A DNA stretch of 64,000 bases from Candidatus Denitrolinea symbiosum. Its GTDB lineage: Bacteria; Chloroflexota; Anaerolineae; Anaerolineales; Villigracilaceae. Shown one piece after another: positions 1 to 8,328 of this stretch. The stretch's first letter is position 1. Every line of letters begins with the position of its first letter. Where the stretch lies: positions 3,056,009 through 3,120,008 of the forward strand of contig BLAA01000001.1 of the NCBI GenBank assembly GCA_017312345.1, in the 5' to 3' direction. A program made the translations under genes and the position numbers. The notes beneath the pieces were generated by a model that searched no databases, was not told the origin of the DNA, and worked only from the letters and a program-made list of their open reading frames with translations.

Positions 1-2
1 GA

Positions 3-1256
3 CCCGTCATCGTGTTGTCGCATCCCGACTGGCCCGGCGGCGTGGTGGGGATCGTGGCGAACAAACTGGCGGAGCGTTACCGAAAACCCGCCATCCTGCT
101 CAGCGAATCGGACGATGGAATCTTGCGCGGATCGGCGCGCTCGGTGGAGGGACTGCACATCACGGAGGCCATCGCGTCGCAGAAGGAAATCCTGCTCGGA
201 TTCGGCGGGCATCCGATGGCGGCAGGGATGTCGCTGGAGGCGCCGAAGTTGGCGGAATTCCGCCGCGGGTTGGGAAAAGCCGTCGAAGGGCAACTCGGCT
301 CGAAGGTCCGCGAGGAAGCGGAATTGCAGATCGACGCGTGGGTCGCGCTCGACGAGGTCACGCTCGAATTGGCGGACCAGTTGGAGAGTCTGGCGCCGTT
401 CGGCGCGGGGAATCCCGAATTGACGCTGGCGACGCGCGGGGTCGTCTTTAAGTCCGCGACGGAGATCGGGAAAACGAAGGAGCATCTGCGGCTGAACGTG
501 GAGGACGAAAACGGGACGGCGCAGTCGCTTTTGTGGTGGGGCGGCGCGGGCGAAGCGCTGCCCGAGGCGGGAAGCAAAATTGACGTGGCATATTCACTGC
601 GCGGCAGTTCGTTCCGCGGGCAGAGACAGGCGAACCTGCAATTCCAGGCGTTCCGCGTGGTGGAGGAGGCGCCAGTAGAGATCAGAGAGCAGAGAGCAGA
701 GGTTAGAGATTGGAGATTGCAAACGTTGAACATTGAACGCCTGACGCCAAACGTTCTGGTCTGGGCGGAGGGGGAGGAGCGCTCAAGAGGCAGATCGCGT
801 TTCGAGTTGCATCAGGCGGACGAGTTCGCCATCTACACCACTCCCCCATCGCCGGCAGAATTGCGGAAGGCGCTGGAGGTCGTAAATCCCAAAACAGTGT
901 ATGTGTTCGCGCAATCTCCAGCCGAGACGAAACCCGAAGAATTTTTAAGCCGGCTCGCGGGCCTGTGCAAGTATGCGCTCAAAGCGCTCGAAGGCAAAAC
1001 CAAAGTCCAGGATCTCGCGGGCGCGATGGCTTCACGCGAGAGCGCGGTACAGGTTGGGTTGGAATGGCTGGCGGCGGGAGGTCATTTGAGCGTGACGGTG
1101 GAAGAGGACGACGTCGCGTTGTCGAATGAAAAGCGGGAGAAGAATCCGTATTTGCAGGCCGAGTTGTTCGTGGCGCTGCGCGGGATCCTGAACGAGACGT
1201 CCGCGTATCGGAAGTATTTTGCGACGGTGGAGAATGTGGGGGGACTATTGAAATAA
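3..1256 (+). CDS. recJ: Single-stranded-DNA-specific exonuclease RecJ, C-terminal part (5' end outside window)
   Basis: This is the 3' portion (about 417 codons) of RecJ, the 5'-3' ssDNA exonuclease of recombinational repair and mismatch repair. The frame is open to the left edge, so the DHH catalytic domain lies outside the window. What is visible begins in the DHHA1 domain (SHPDWPGGVVGIVA, then the GGHPMAAG substrate-binding motif near residues 67-74). An OB-fold region follows at roughly residues 130-220, then a C-terminal extension of about 190 residues. A run of degenerate heptamer repeats (675-716) lies in the coding sequence between the OB fold and the extension and encodes an Arg/Glu-rich linker. 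Identification is firm from the DHHA1 signature. Confidence 0.9.
   Translation, partial: PVIVLSHPDWPGGVVGIVANKLAERYRKPAILLSESDDGILRGSARSVEGLHITEAIASQKEILLGFGGHPMAAGMSLEAPKLAEFRRGLGKAVEGQLGSKVREEAELQIDAWVALDEVTLELADQLESLAPFGAGNPELTLATRGVVFKSATEIGKTKEHLRLNVEDENGTAQSLLWWGGAGEALPEAGSKIDVAYSLRGSSFRGQRQANLQFQAFRVVEEAPVEIREQRAEVRDWRLQTLNIERLTPNVLVWAEGEERSRGRSRFELHQADEFAIYTTPPSPAELRKALEVVNPKTVYVFAQSPAETKPEEFLSRLAGLCKYALKALEGKTKVQDLAGAMASRESAVQVGLEWLAAGGHLSVTVEEDDVALSNEKREKNPYLQAELFVALRGILNETSAYRKYFATVENVGGLLK
675..716 (+). repeat. Degenerate heptamer repeat array inside recJ
   Basis: Six consecutive 7-bp units of the form NNRGAGA (gtagaga, tcagaga, gcagaga, gcagagg, ttagaga, ttggaga). The array is translated in frame as a charged linker of RecJ. 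Similar heptamer arrays occur at 9491, 34806, 35073, 36336, 36381, 58411, 61663 and 61731. Confidence 0.75.
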
Positions 1257-1293
1257 AGCGGCGTCTCGTCTTCAAAGACGACGATAAAGAGAT

Positions 1294-1305
1294 TACAATG
1301 ACGCC
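1294..1305 (+). promoter_or_regulatory. -10 box placed for a leaderless start
   Basis: TACAAT at 1294-1299 is followed by 6 nt and then the ATG at 1306, so transcription would begin at or next to the start codon. No Shine-Dalgarno sequence precedes this ATG. Confidence 0.5.
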
Positions 1306-1740
1306 ATGAGAAGACAACTTCCCTATCACGGCTGGTGTTTCGTGTGCGGACACGAAAATCCGCACAGCATCGGTATGGCCTGGTGGGTGGAGGAGGACGG
1401 ACGCCTCACCGCGGAACGCGCCCTCGGTCTCGCCCAACAGGGGCCGCCCGGCTTCGCCCACGGAGGCGCGTCCGCGGCCATCCTCGACGAGGCGATGGGT
1501 CTCGTCGTCTGGGCGGCGGGACATAAAGTGGCGGCGGTCAACCTGGAGATCAACTACCACAAACCCGTCCCGCTCGACCAAACCCTCCGCGTGGAGGCGC
1601 GCATCGTCGAACACGACGAGCGGAAATTGTTTTCGACGGGCGAGATCAGCCTCCCCGACGGGACGGTGGCCGTCAGCGGGCGCGGCATCTACGTTATCGC
1701 GCCCAAGTTGTTCGAGAATGTGAAGTTGGAAAAAGAATAG
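1306..1740 (+). CDS. PaaI-type hotdog-fold thioesterase
   Basis: A 144-residue single-domain protein of the PaaI/YdiI acyl-CoA thioesterase group. The hallmark segment is GFAHGGASAAILDEAMG (about residues 45-61), whose HGG and acidic residue form the hotdog active site, followed by the VNLEINYHKPVP strand. Cys12 and Cys15 (CFVCG) near the N terminus are typical of a subgroup of these enzymes. It is expected to hydrolyse a cytosolic acyl-CoA thioester, but the substrate cannot be told from the sequence. It lies 49 bp after recJ with its own apparent leaderless promoter. Confidence 0.82.
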   Translation: MRRQLPYHGWCFVCGHENPHSIGMAWWVEEDGRLTAERALGLAQQGPPGFAHGGASAAILDEAMGLVVWAAGHKVAAVNLEINYHKPVPLDQTLRVEARIVEHDERKLFSTGEISLPDGTVAVSGRGIYVIAPKLFENVKLEKE

Positions 1741-1838
1741 GCCGCTTGTAAAAGCGCGCAATACGCCTTCATTGAGAGGATGGACGGGGGAACTATTTCC
1801 GCCAACGGGCGTCCTCGAATCAAACTCTGGAGGTCGCC

Positions 1839-2366
1839 ATGAAACAAATCCCCTTTATATTACTTGCCCTGGCCCTGCTCGCCGCGGCCTGCGCTCCCGC
1901 CGAAAAATCGGCGAAAGACGATTCGCCGCAAAGCGCGCTCCTGCCCACCGAGGCGCCGATCGCCCTGCAACCGACCGCGAACGCTCCCATGCCCGACCGC
2001 TACCCTGTCGTCACTCCCCTGCCCCAAAAGACGGACAACACCATCCCGCGCCGCGCCGACCAGACGCTGGATGCGGTCTACCTCGATTCCGTCAACCTGC
2101 TGGCGATGGAAAGTTTCCCGCCCCAGTTCAGCCTCGAAGTGATGGGCAACCTTCCCACGCCATGCCACCAACTGGTCTATGAAGTCCATCCGCCCGACGA
2201 GGCCAACAAGATCGTTGTGGACGTCAACGCGCTGGGCAGCGTAAACGCGATGTGTACGGAAGTTCTCCAGCCCTTCTCGGCGGTCATTCCGCTGGGAAGT
2301 TTCCCGGAGGGACATTACACGGTCTGGATCAACGGCGCGCAGGCAGCGGAGTTTGACGGAAGATGA
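1839..2366 (+). CDS. Predicted secreted lipoprotein of unknown function
   Basis: A 175-residue protein with a classic lipoprotein signal: a short basic start, a hydrophobic core and lipobox LAAAC (Cys18). A P/T-rich spacer of about 40 residues follows, then a compact beta-rich domain with two cysteines (PTPCHQ and AMCTEV) that could form a disulfide. GGAGG lies about 8 nt upstream of the chosen ATG. The C terminus (YTVWINGAQAAEF) resembles small Ig-like or inhibitor-type surface domains, but no family is recognised. It is probably anchored to the outer face of the cytoplasmic membrane. Confidence 0.75.
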   Translation: MKQIPFILLALALLAAACAPAEKSAKDDSPQSALLPTEAPIALQPTANAPMPDRYPVVTPLPQKTDNTIPRRADQTLDAVYLDSVNLLAMESFPPQFSLEVMGNLPTPCHQLVYEVHPPDEANKIVVDVNALGSVNAMCTEVLQPFSAVIPLGSFPEGHYTVWINGAQAAEFDGR

Positions 2367-2392
2367 GCGGAAATCATCGGCATCTTTTTTCT

Positions 2393-2470
2393 GCCGCGAA
2401 TGACGCGAATTCCACGAAAAATCATGAAAAGTTCGCGCACATTCGTGAAATTCGCGGCCAGAAATTTCAT
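2393..2470. repeat. Degenerate CGCGAAT-type intergenic repeat tract
   Basis: About 80 bp made of imperfect, alternating-orientation copies of a short motif around gCGCGAATt and its complement (ccgcgaatgacgcgaatt ... attcgtgaaattcgcgg). The same texture recurs at 14310-14480, 14745-14842, 37450-37500 and in the 43-bp repeats near 39.2 and 42.4 kb. It lies between two convergent genes. Confidence 0.5.
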
Positions 2471-2503
2471 TTCCGAAAAAGTTGATTCGACCGCTCGCGC
2501 AAG

Positions 2504-3001
2504 TCATTCCGATGTTAAGCTGGGCGCGCGTCGGCTCACCTTCGCGAACCTGGCGTTCGTCAACTTCGCGAGCGCCTCGACGCCCAACTTGATATTCAGT
2601 CCGCGCTGGCCGCCGGAGACGTGGATCTCCCCCAACGTTTGCGCGGACGAGTCGATCACCACCTGGAAGCCCTTATTGACCAGCGCCAGCGGAGAAATTC
2701 CGCCCGCCTGTAGCCCCGTCAACCGCTCGGCTTCGCGCTCGGTCGGCAGGCGCGCTTTCTTCTCGCCAAGCGCGGCGGCCAACAGTTTTAAGTCCACTTC
2801 GGAATCGCCGGGGACCACGACGAGCAGGGGCTTGCGCGGCCGCTCGCGGACGACGACGATCGTCTTGAAGACCGAGTCCGGCTCCACGTTCAGGAAACGG
2901 GCCGTTTCGAGCGCGCCGAGTTTTTCGGCGGGAGTCTCGCAGGCCGTGTAGGGAATCCGCCGCGCGTCCAGCAGGCGGGTCACGTTATTGACAATGGACA
3001 T
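2504..3001 (-). CDS. ybaK: YbaK/EbsC-type aminoacyl-tRNA deacylase
   Basis: A 165-residue trans-editing protein of the YbaK/ProX superfamily, which removes cysteine mischarged onto tRNA-Pro (or a related mischarged amino acid). Family features are the VFKTIVV strand with its conserved Lys (residues 44-50), the PGDSEVDLKLLAAALG segment, the GGISPLAL loop and the C-terminal GQRGLNIKLG strand. I chose the inner ATG at 3001 because GGGAG lies 6 nt upstream. An in-frame ATG at 3022 would add seven residues and lacks such a site. It is divergent from the cNMP-binding gene. Confidence 0.88.
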   Translation of the reverse strand: MSIVNNVTRLLDARRIPYTACETPAEKLGALETARFLNVEPDSVFKTIVVVRERPRKPLLVVVPGDSEVDLKLLAAALGEKKARLPTEREAERLTGLQAGGISPLALVNKGFQVVIDSSAQTLGEIHVSGGQRGLNIKLGVEALAKLTNARFAKVSRRAPSLTSE

Positions 3002-3052
3002 TTTTTCTCCCATGCAATACAATGAGTTAATTCTACATCAAGAGGAGGCAGA

Positions 3053-3505
3053 ATGATCACCAAGGAATCGCTGGCTGATTTTGAATTGTTCAAAGGGGTC
3101 GAAATGGACGCGCTCGAGGAGATCGCCCACCTGTGCGAGGACGTCTTCGTGGCGAAGGATGGGTACGTCTTCCGCGAGGGCGAAACGGCCGACAAACTCC
3201 ACCTGCTCGTGCAGGGAAGCATCGCCCTGCGCGTCAACCTGACCTCGCGGCCGCAGGCGATCACCGTCAGCATCGTCAGCCGCCCGCACCAAACCCTCGG
3301 CTGGTCGGGGATCGTCGCCCCTCATCATTACACCGCCTCGGCCTACTGCGAGGAAGACAGTCACCTGATCGCCATCCCGGCCGACAAGTTCCTGCAAACG
3401 CTGGCGGCGCGTCCCGAAGCGGGCTTCAAGATCATGCTGCGCATCACCGAGATCATCTCGGACCGATTGAGGAACAGCCGCCAGGCGTTGTTGAAAACGC
3501 TGTAA
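3053..3505 (+). CDS. Stand-alone cyclic-nucleotide-binding (Crp-type) domain protein
   Basis: A 150-residue protein made of one cNMP-binding jelly roll: GYVFREGETADKLHLLVQGSIALRV matches the first half of the Crp/Fnr sensor fold, and the distal part (DSHLIAIPADKF) the second. The C-terminal helix ends at LLKTL, with no room for the helix-turn-helix found in Crp/Fnr regulators, so it cannot bind DNA by itself. AGAGGAGG precedes the ATG. The residues that contact the cyclic-nucleotide phosphate are not clear, so it may sense another ligand. It sits upstream of the (p)ppGpp synthetase, separated by a strong hairpin. Confidence 0.8.
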   Translation: MITKESLADFELFKGVEMDALEEIAHLCEDVFVAKDGYVFREGETADKLHLLVQGSIALRVNLTSRPQAITVSIVSRPHQTLGWSGIVAPHHYTASAYCEEDSHLIAIPADKFLQTLAARPEAGFKIMLRITEIISDRLRNSRQALLKTL

Positions 3506-3525
3506 GTTTCAACCCCTGTCGTTTC

Positions 3526-3563
3526 CCAGCAACCAGGTTTCCGCAACGAAACCTGGTTGCTGG
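3526..3563. terminator. Perfect 16-bp hairpin, probable bidirectional terminator or transcript-end structure
   Basis: A 16-bp perfect stem (starting ccagcaaccaggtttc) with a 6-nt loop lies directly between the cNMP-protein stop codon and the relA/spoT promoter. It lacks a long T tract, so it may be a transcript-stabilising hairpin rather than a classical intrinsic terminator. Confidence 0.55.
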
Positions 3564-3570
3564 TTTGCGT

Positions 3571-3582
3571 TACAATAATCCC
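3571..3582 (+). promoter_or_regulatory. -10 box placed for a leaderless start of relA/spoT
   Basis: TACAAT at 3571-3576 is followed by 6 nt (aatccc) and then the ATG at 3583. There is no Shine-Dalgarno sequence, so a leaderless mRNA is likely. Confidence 0.5.
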
Positions 3583-5802
3583 ATGCCAGCCACATCCGCC
3601 CTCACCGGCATTGAAGACCTGATCGAGGCGCTCCCCGAATCATATTCCATCGCGGAGCGCGAACTCATCCAGCGCGCCTACCGCGTGGCCGAGGAAGCGC
3701 ACCGCGGACAGAAGCGCGTTTCAGGCGAGCCGTACGTGTCGCACTGCGTGGCGGTGGCGCGCATCCTGGTGGACCTCTCCGTCCCGCCCGAGGCCGTGGC
3801 CGCGGGATTGCTCCACGATACGGTGGAAGACACTTCCCTGACGCTGGAAGACATCCGCCTCGATTTTGGGGAGACGATCGCCATGCTGGTGGACGGCGTC
3901 ACCAAACTGACGAAGCTGCCCCGCGTCTCGCGCAGCGACCAACATGCCGGCCCGGGCGACGGCGGCCCCGAAGACGAGGAGGCCGCGGCGGAACGTCTCC
4001 GCGCCAGCAAGCAGGATCTGGCTACGGAAACCCTCCGAAAAACCTTCCTGGCCATGGGCGAAGACGTGCGCGTGGTGCTGATTAAACTGGCCGACCGCCT
4101 GCACAACATGCGCACGCTCGGTCACATGCCGGAAGCCAAACGCAAGCGCATCTCCCAGCAGACCATGGACGTGTTTGCGCCGCTGGCCAGCCGGCTCGGC
4201 ATCTGGCAGATGAAGTGGGAACTCGAAGACCTGGCGTTCAGTTACCTCAACCCCCAAAAATACAAAGAGATCGCCGAACAACTCGCCGAGCGTCGACCCG
4301 ACCGCGAGGCCAGCATCGCGACCATCATCGAAACCATCCGCAAGCTGCTCGAACGGCACAACATCCATGCCGAGGTAAGCGGGCGCCCCAAGCACATCTA
4401 TTCCATCTATAAAAAGATGATCCGCAAAGACAAGCCCTTCGAGCTGGTGCGCGACATCCGCGCCGTGCGCCTCATCGTCCCCGACATTCAGGCGTGTTAC
4501 GCGACGATGGGCTTGATCCACACCTCGTGGCGTCCGCTTTCGGGCGAATTCGACGACTACATCGCCGCGCCCAAAGACAACTATTACCAGTCCCTGCATA
4601 CGGCCGTCATCTTCGACGACGGAAAACCGGTCGAGGTGCAGATCCGCACGCCCGAAATGGACCAAAACGCGGAGCTGGGCATTGCCGCGCATTGGCGTTA
4701 TAAGGAGGGCAAGAGCCGCGACCTGGCCTTCGAGCAGCACGTCAACTGGCTGCGCGCCATGATGGACTGGAAACACGACGTGGACGACGCCCAGGAATTC
4801 GTGGACGGGATGAGGTCCGACGTGTTCCAGGACCGCGTCTACGTCTTCACGCCCAAGGGCGATATCATCGACCTGCCGGCCGGCTCCACGCCGATCGACT
4901 TCGCCTACCATGTCCACACCGATATCGGCCACCGCTGCCGCGGCGCCAGGGTGAACGGGAAACTCGTCCCGTTGGACCAGGTTTTGAAGACCAGCGACCA
5001 GGTCGAGGTCCTGACCGGGAAGCGAGGCGGGCCCAGCCGCGACTGGCTGAACGTCAACCTCGGGCTTGTCCGCACGCAGCGGGCGCGGTCGAAGATCCGC
5101 GCCTGGTTCAAGAAGGAAGATCACGAGAAAAACTTGTCTTCGGGACGCGAACTGCTGGAGCGCGAACTCCAGCGGCTGGGGATGGGCGACACCAACTTCG
5201 AGCGCCTGGCGCGCAGTCTCGGCTACAAACAGCCCGATGAGATGTTCGTGGACCTCGGCTGCGGCGACCTGTCTTTGGCCCGCATCGTCAACCTGCTGTC
5301 TGAATCGCAGGCCGGCGCGGACCTGTTGACGGCGGCCGCGCCGACGAGCGAGGCGGTCGCCACCGAGTCGATCAACGTGGTGGGGTTGAAGGGGCTGCTG
5401 ACCACGATCGCAAAATGCTGCCACCCGACGCAGGGCGACCAGATCATCGGGTTCATCACGCGCGGACGCGGCGTCTCCATCCACCGGCAGGATTGTCCCA
5501 ACATCCTGCGCGTGGTGGACCGCGACCGGTTGGTGCGCGTTTCGTGGGGCGAACACGTACGGACGTATTCCGTCCCGATCAGGATCACAGCCTACGACCG
5601 GACGGGATTGATGGGCGACATTTCAAATTTGCTGAACAGCGAGGACGTGAACATCGTGGACGTGGGGGTCAAGGTGGCGCACAGCATGGCCGACCTGCGC
5701 CTGGTGGTGGAAGTGAAAGACGTCAAACAGTTGAGCAGAATTTTGACGAGAATCGAAAATATCCCCAATGTGCTGGAAGCGCAAAGGGTGAAGCCGGGGT
5801 GA
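3583..5802 (+). CDS. rsh: Bifunctional (p)ppGpp synthetase/hydrolase, RelA/SpoT (Rsh) family
   Basis: A 739-residue long RSH enzyme that makes and degrades the stringent-response alarmone (p)ppGpp. Domain order: an HD hydrolase (YVSHCVAVARIL, then HDTVEDT near residue 78, and KLADRLHNMRTL), a synthetase (RPKHIYSIYKKM, DIRAVRLIV near 291, KDNYYQSLHTAV near 330), TGS (about 410-475), a Zn/helical region with CCHPTQGDQI, and a C-terminal ACT domain (RITAYDRTGLMGDISNLL). Intact HD and synthetase motifs imply both activities. A low-complexity acidic insert (about residues 122-145) interrupts the HD region. The frame is open upstream to 3133, but that part overlaps the cNMP gene; ATG 3583 matches the family N terminus. 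Confidence 0.93.
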   Translation: MPATSALTGIEDLIEALPESYSIAERELIQRAYRVAEEAHRGQKRVSGEPYVSHCVAVARILVDLSVPPEAVAAGLLHDTVEDTSLTLEDIRLDFGETIAMLVDGVTKLTKLPRVSRSDQHAGPGDGGPEDEEAAAERLRASKQDLATETLRKTFLAMGEDVRVVLIKLADRLHNMRTLGHMPEAKRKRISQQTMDVFAPLASRLGIWQMKWELEDLAFSYLNPQKYKEIAEQLAERRPDREASIATIIETIRKLLERHNIHAEVSGRPKHIYSIYKKMIRKDKPFELVRDIRAVRLIVPDIQACYATMGLIHTSWRPLSGEFDDYIAAPKDNYYQSLHTAVIFDDGKPVEVQIRTPEMDQNAELGIAAHWRYKEGKSRDLAFEQHVNWLRAMMDWKHDVDDAQEFVDGMRSDVFQDRVYVFTPKGDIIDLPAGSTPIDFAYHVHTDIGHRCRGARVNGKLVPLDQVLKTSDQVEVLTGKRGGPSRDWLNVNLGLVRTQRARSKIRAWFKKEDHEKNLSSGRELLERELQRLGMGDTNFERLARSLGYKQPDEMFVDLGCGDLSLARIVNLLSESQAGADLLTAAAPTSEAVATESINVVGLKGLLTTIAKCCHPTQGDQIIGFITRGRGVSIHRQDCPNILRVVDRDRLVRVSWGEHVRTYSVPIRITAYDRTGLMGDISNLLNSEDVNIVDVGVKVAHSMADLRLVVEVKDVKQLSRILTRIENIPNVLEAQRVKPG

Positions 5803-5825
5803 GCGTTCGGCGCGGACGCGCCCGC

Positions 5826-6473
5826 TTACTTGACGATCTTAAAATTGAAAATATTCGTGCCGAGTTTTTTCTGGAGGGAGATCCACAGCGGCAAGGCCAT
5901 CTCCAGGCCGCGCGAGTTGGAGATGTCGCCCAGGTCAATCACCGATTTCCAGCCGAACCATTCGTTTAAAATGCGAGTCGCTTCGGCCTTGGCTTCGAGA
6001 TCGTTGCCGCAGATGAACGCGTCGTGCGGACCGTGCAGAAGTTCGGGATGCGCCATCAACTCCACGTTCACGGTGTTGAGCGCCTTGACCACCCGCAAAA
6101 GCGGATGCGCGCGCTGGATCTGCTCGCCGAGCGAATCGACGTTGCAGACGGTCAGGGTCGGCGGCATACCGCGCGAGAAATCGAGCGGGTTGGCCAGGTC
6201 AACGAGGATCTTGCCGTTAAGATCGGAGCGCCGGGGAAATTCGAGAGCGGACAGCGACCCCCTGCCCGCAGTGCAGTTGAACAGGATCTCGCCGAAGGCG
6301 GCCGCCTCCGCGAAGGTTCCGTGCGAGGCGAGTTGTCCACGCGACCTGACCCAGGCGCGCGCGTTCTCGTTGGCGGCGGAACGCGAACCCATCATCACGT
6401 TATGTCCCAATTCCACCAGCCGCGAGCCGATGGCCTGTCCAACCATGCCAGTCCCTAAAATGCCGATGTTCAT
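5826..6473 (-). CDS. NADPH-dependent F420-reductase-like oxidoreductase (NAD(P)-binding)
   Basis: A 215-residue Rossmann-fold protein of the F420_oxidored/NADP_Rossmann group. The N terminus MNIGILGTGMVGQAIGSRL carries the GxGxxG dinucleotide motif, and MMGSRS at the end of beta-2 fits NADP(H) preference. The KALNTVNVELMAHPE segment and a terminal helix are typical of the family. Relatives either reduce coenzyme F420 or act on other small substrates, and the partner here is unresolved. AAGGAGG precedes the ATG. It starts 20 bp after the cystathionine beta-synthase stop on the same strand and is probably co-transcribed with it. Confidence 0.8.
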   Translation of the reverse strand: MNIGILGTGMVGQAIGSRLVELGHNVMMGSRSAANENARAWVRSRGQLASHGTFAEAAAFGEILFNCTAGRGSLSALEFPRRSDLNGKILVDLANPLDFSRGMPPTLTVCNVDSLGEQIQRAHPLLRVVKALNTVNVELMAHPELLHGPHDAFICGNDLEAKAEATRILNEWFGWKSVIDLGDISNSRGLEMALPLWISLQKKLGTNIFNFKIVK

Positions 6474-6493
6474 AGACGAGCCTCCTTATTCGT

Positions 6494-7909
6494 TTATATT
6501 TTACCAGCCACGTAATCCAGGACGTCAATTTTCGTGAGGATGCCGACCGGTCGGCTGTCTTCCACCACGATCAGCGCGAAGCCCGCGGCGAGCGACGGCA
6601 TGGCCTGCTCCAGCGAGGTTTCGGGCGGAAAAACCGCGCCCGCGTTCTGCACGAGTTCGTCCATCGGTTCATCGTGACTGTGGCCGGCGTGCCCCGCCAG
6701 CATATGATTTAACACGTCCACTTCCTCGATCAAACCGACGAGCGTCCCGTCCGCGCCGACGACGGGCATTTGCGAAATACTGTGCTGGCGCATCACCGTC
6801 ACCACCCTGCGAATCGAGTCGCCCAACGCGGCGGTCAACAGCATTTTGCCCGGCTTGGCCAGCAGGATATCGCCGAGGGTCATCTCGCCCAGTTCAGTGG
6901 ACAGGAAACCGAATTCGCGCATCCATTTGTCGTCGTAAAATTTCGAAAGATAGCGCGAGCCCGAATCGGGGAAGACGACCACCGACAGGCGGTCGGCTGG
7001 CAACTTGCGGCAATATTTCATCGCGCCCGCCAGCGCCGATCCAGAGGAACCGCCCGCGAAGATGCCCTCCTGGCGCACCAACTGCCGCGCCCACAAAAAG
7101 GACTCGCGGTCGCCGGCGCGCACGATCCAATCCACCACCGACAGGTCTGTAGTGGACGGCAAAAAATCCTCGCCGATACCTTCCACTTTATAGGTCTTGG
7201 GGTACGCGCCCTCCGGGATCGCGCCCCCGTTCTGCCAGATCTCGGTTAGGATGGAGCCTTCGACGTCCACGCCCACAATCTTGATATTCGGGTTTTTCGA
7301 CTTGAGATACCGCCCGACGCCGCTGATCGTCCCGCCGGTCCCCATCCCGATGATGACGTCGGTCACGCGGCCTTCGGTCTGTTCCCACAGTTCGGGCCCG
7401 GTCGCCGCCTCGTGCGTCTTCGGATTATCGGGATTGTGATACTGGTTGGCGAGGATGGCGTTCGGCGTCTCGCGAACGAAACGCTTCGCGACCTCATAAT
7501 AGGATTGCGGGTCATCGGGGGTCACCGCCGTCGGCGTGATGACCACCTTCGCGCCGTAGGCGCGCAGGAGCAGGATCTTCTCGTTGCTCATTTTATCGGG
7601 CATGACGAAGATGGTCTTGTATCCTTTCAACGCCGCGGCGATGGCAAGACCGACTCCCGTGTTGCCCGACGTAGCCTCGACGATCGTCCCGCCCGGAGTC
7701 AACTCGCCGCGCTTTTCCGCCTGCTCGACGATGTTGGCCCCGACGCGGTCCTTCACCGAACCGCCGGGGTTCATGAATTCCAGTTTTGCGTAGAGCGGAC
7801 CGGGCAGCTCGCGCGCGATGCGTCCGAGGCGGACGAGGGGGGTATGCCCGATCGCGCCGAGAATGGAATCGTAGACACGGGTTTTATTGGAAGGGGAAAG
7901 CGCGGTCAT
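6494..7909 (-). CDS. cbs: Cystathionine beta-synthase / cysteine synthase with C-terminal CBS pair
   Basis: A 471-residue fold-type II PLP enzyme plus Bateman module. The catalytic part has NPGGSVKDR (PLP lysine near residue 53), TSGNTGVGLA (substrate-contact loop), the phosphate-binding GMGTGGTISG and the late GGSSGSALAG. Residues about 340-471 form two CBS domains, which regulate such enzymes by binding adenosyl ligands. It condenses serine, or an activated serine, with homocysteine or sulfide. The architecture favours cystathionine beta-synthase, but cysteine synthase activity is possible. AAGGAG precedes the ATG. A sulfur carrier and MoeZ are encoded just upstream on the same strand. Confidence 0.9.
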   Translation of the reverse strand: MTALSPSNKTRVYDSILGAIGHTPLVRLGRIARELPGPLYAKLEFMNPGGSVKDRVGANIVEQAEKRGELTPGGTIVEATSGNTGVGLAIAAALKGYKTIFVMPDKMSNEKILLLRAYGAKVVITPTAVTPDDPQSYYEVAKRFVRETPNAILANQYHNPDNPKTHEAATGPELWEQTEGRVTDVIIGMGTGGTISGVGRYLKSKNPNIKIVGVDVEGSILTEIWQNGGAIPEGAYPKTYKVEGIGEDFLPSTTDLSVVDWIVRAGDRESFLWARQLVRQEGIFAGGSSGSALAGAMKYCRKLPADRLSVVVFPDSGSRYLSKFYDDKWMREFGFLSTELGEMTLGDILLAKPGKMLLTAALGDSIRRVVTVMRQHSISQMPVVGADGTLVGLIEEVDVLNHMLAGHAGHSHDEPMDELVQNAGAVFPPETSLEQAMPSLAAGFALIVVEDSRPVGILTKIDVLDYVAGKI

Positions 7910-8097
7910 TCAGTCTCCTTTGGCGAGGCTAATTTTAACACGCAATGTATCGAGGTTCTTCAATTTTTTTTAACCGAAATTTTTTAACGCGAAGGGCCAC
8001 AACCTCTGGGATCCTCGCGGAGTCGACAAAGGAAAAACGCGTGAAATGAGGGCGCTTTCATCCTGTACCTTTAAGCGTCTGAGATGAAAATAGAAAG

Positions 8098-8149
8098 GAT
8101 TCCGCAAGTTCTACTTGCGGCTCTCCTGAAGTAGAACTTCGGGATTCCA
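8098..8149. repeat. Imperfect inverted repeat
   Basis: Two arms sharing the core AAGTTCTACTT and outer GGATTCC/GGAATCC ends, arranged head to head around gctctcct. It can fold as a long hairpin at the distal end of the moeZ transcript. Confidence 0.6.
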
Positions 8150-8230
8150 AATTTTCATCATTCGGGGGGAGCCTCGTTCATGGATACTTTGTGTTTCTTT
8201 ATGTTTATGTTGCAAGCGCTTTAACCGTCT

Positions 8231-8300
8231 GTCACTGCGAGCGGAGCAGTCTCCGGTTTGCGAGGAGATTGCTTCAACGCCTTTGGCGTCTCGCAATGGC
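8231..8300. repeat. Dispersed palindromic GCGAG/GAGATTGCTTC repeat
   Basis: The pattern gtcactgcgagcggagcag ... gaggagattgcttc ... gtctcgcaatgg resembles short dispersed palindromic repeats common in Chloroflexota and Dehalococcoides intergenic DNA (recognised from memory, not searched). It is noncoding. Confidence 0.5.
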
Positions 8301-8328
8301 GATGGAAAGCAAGGCGCTTCGTCCCGCG

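Larger units (their letters stand above)
7910..8328. other. Intergenic region with repeats, no gene seen
   Basis: About 420 bp separate cbs from moeZ. It holds a -10-like TTAAAATT upstream of cbs, an imperfect inverted repeat (8098-8149) and a dispersed GCGAG-type repeat (8231-8300). A 73-codon minus-strand frame spans these repeats and is not believed. Confidence 0.6.

Noticed and set aside
3721..5556. Minus-strand open frame of 611 codons opposite relA/spoT
   Set aside because: Shadow of a certain gene in GC-rich DNA; His/Arg/Asp-rich translation typical of antisense frames.
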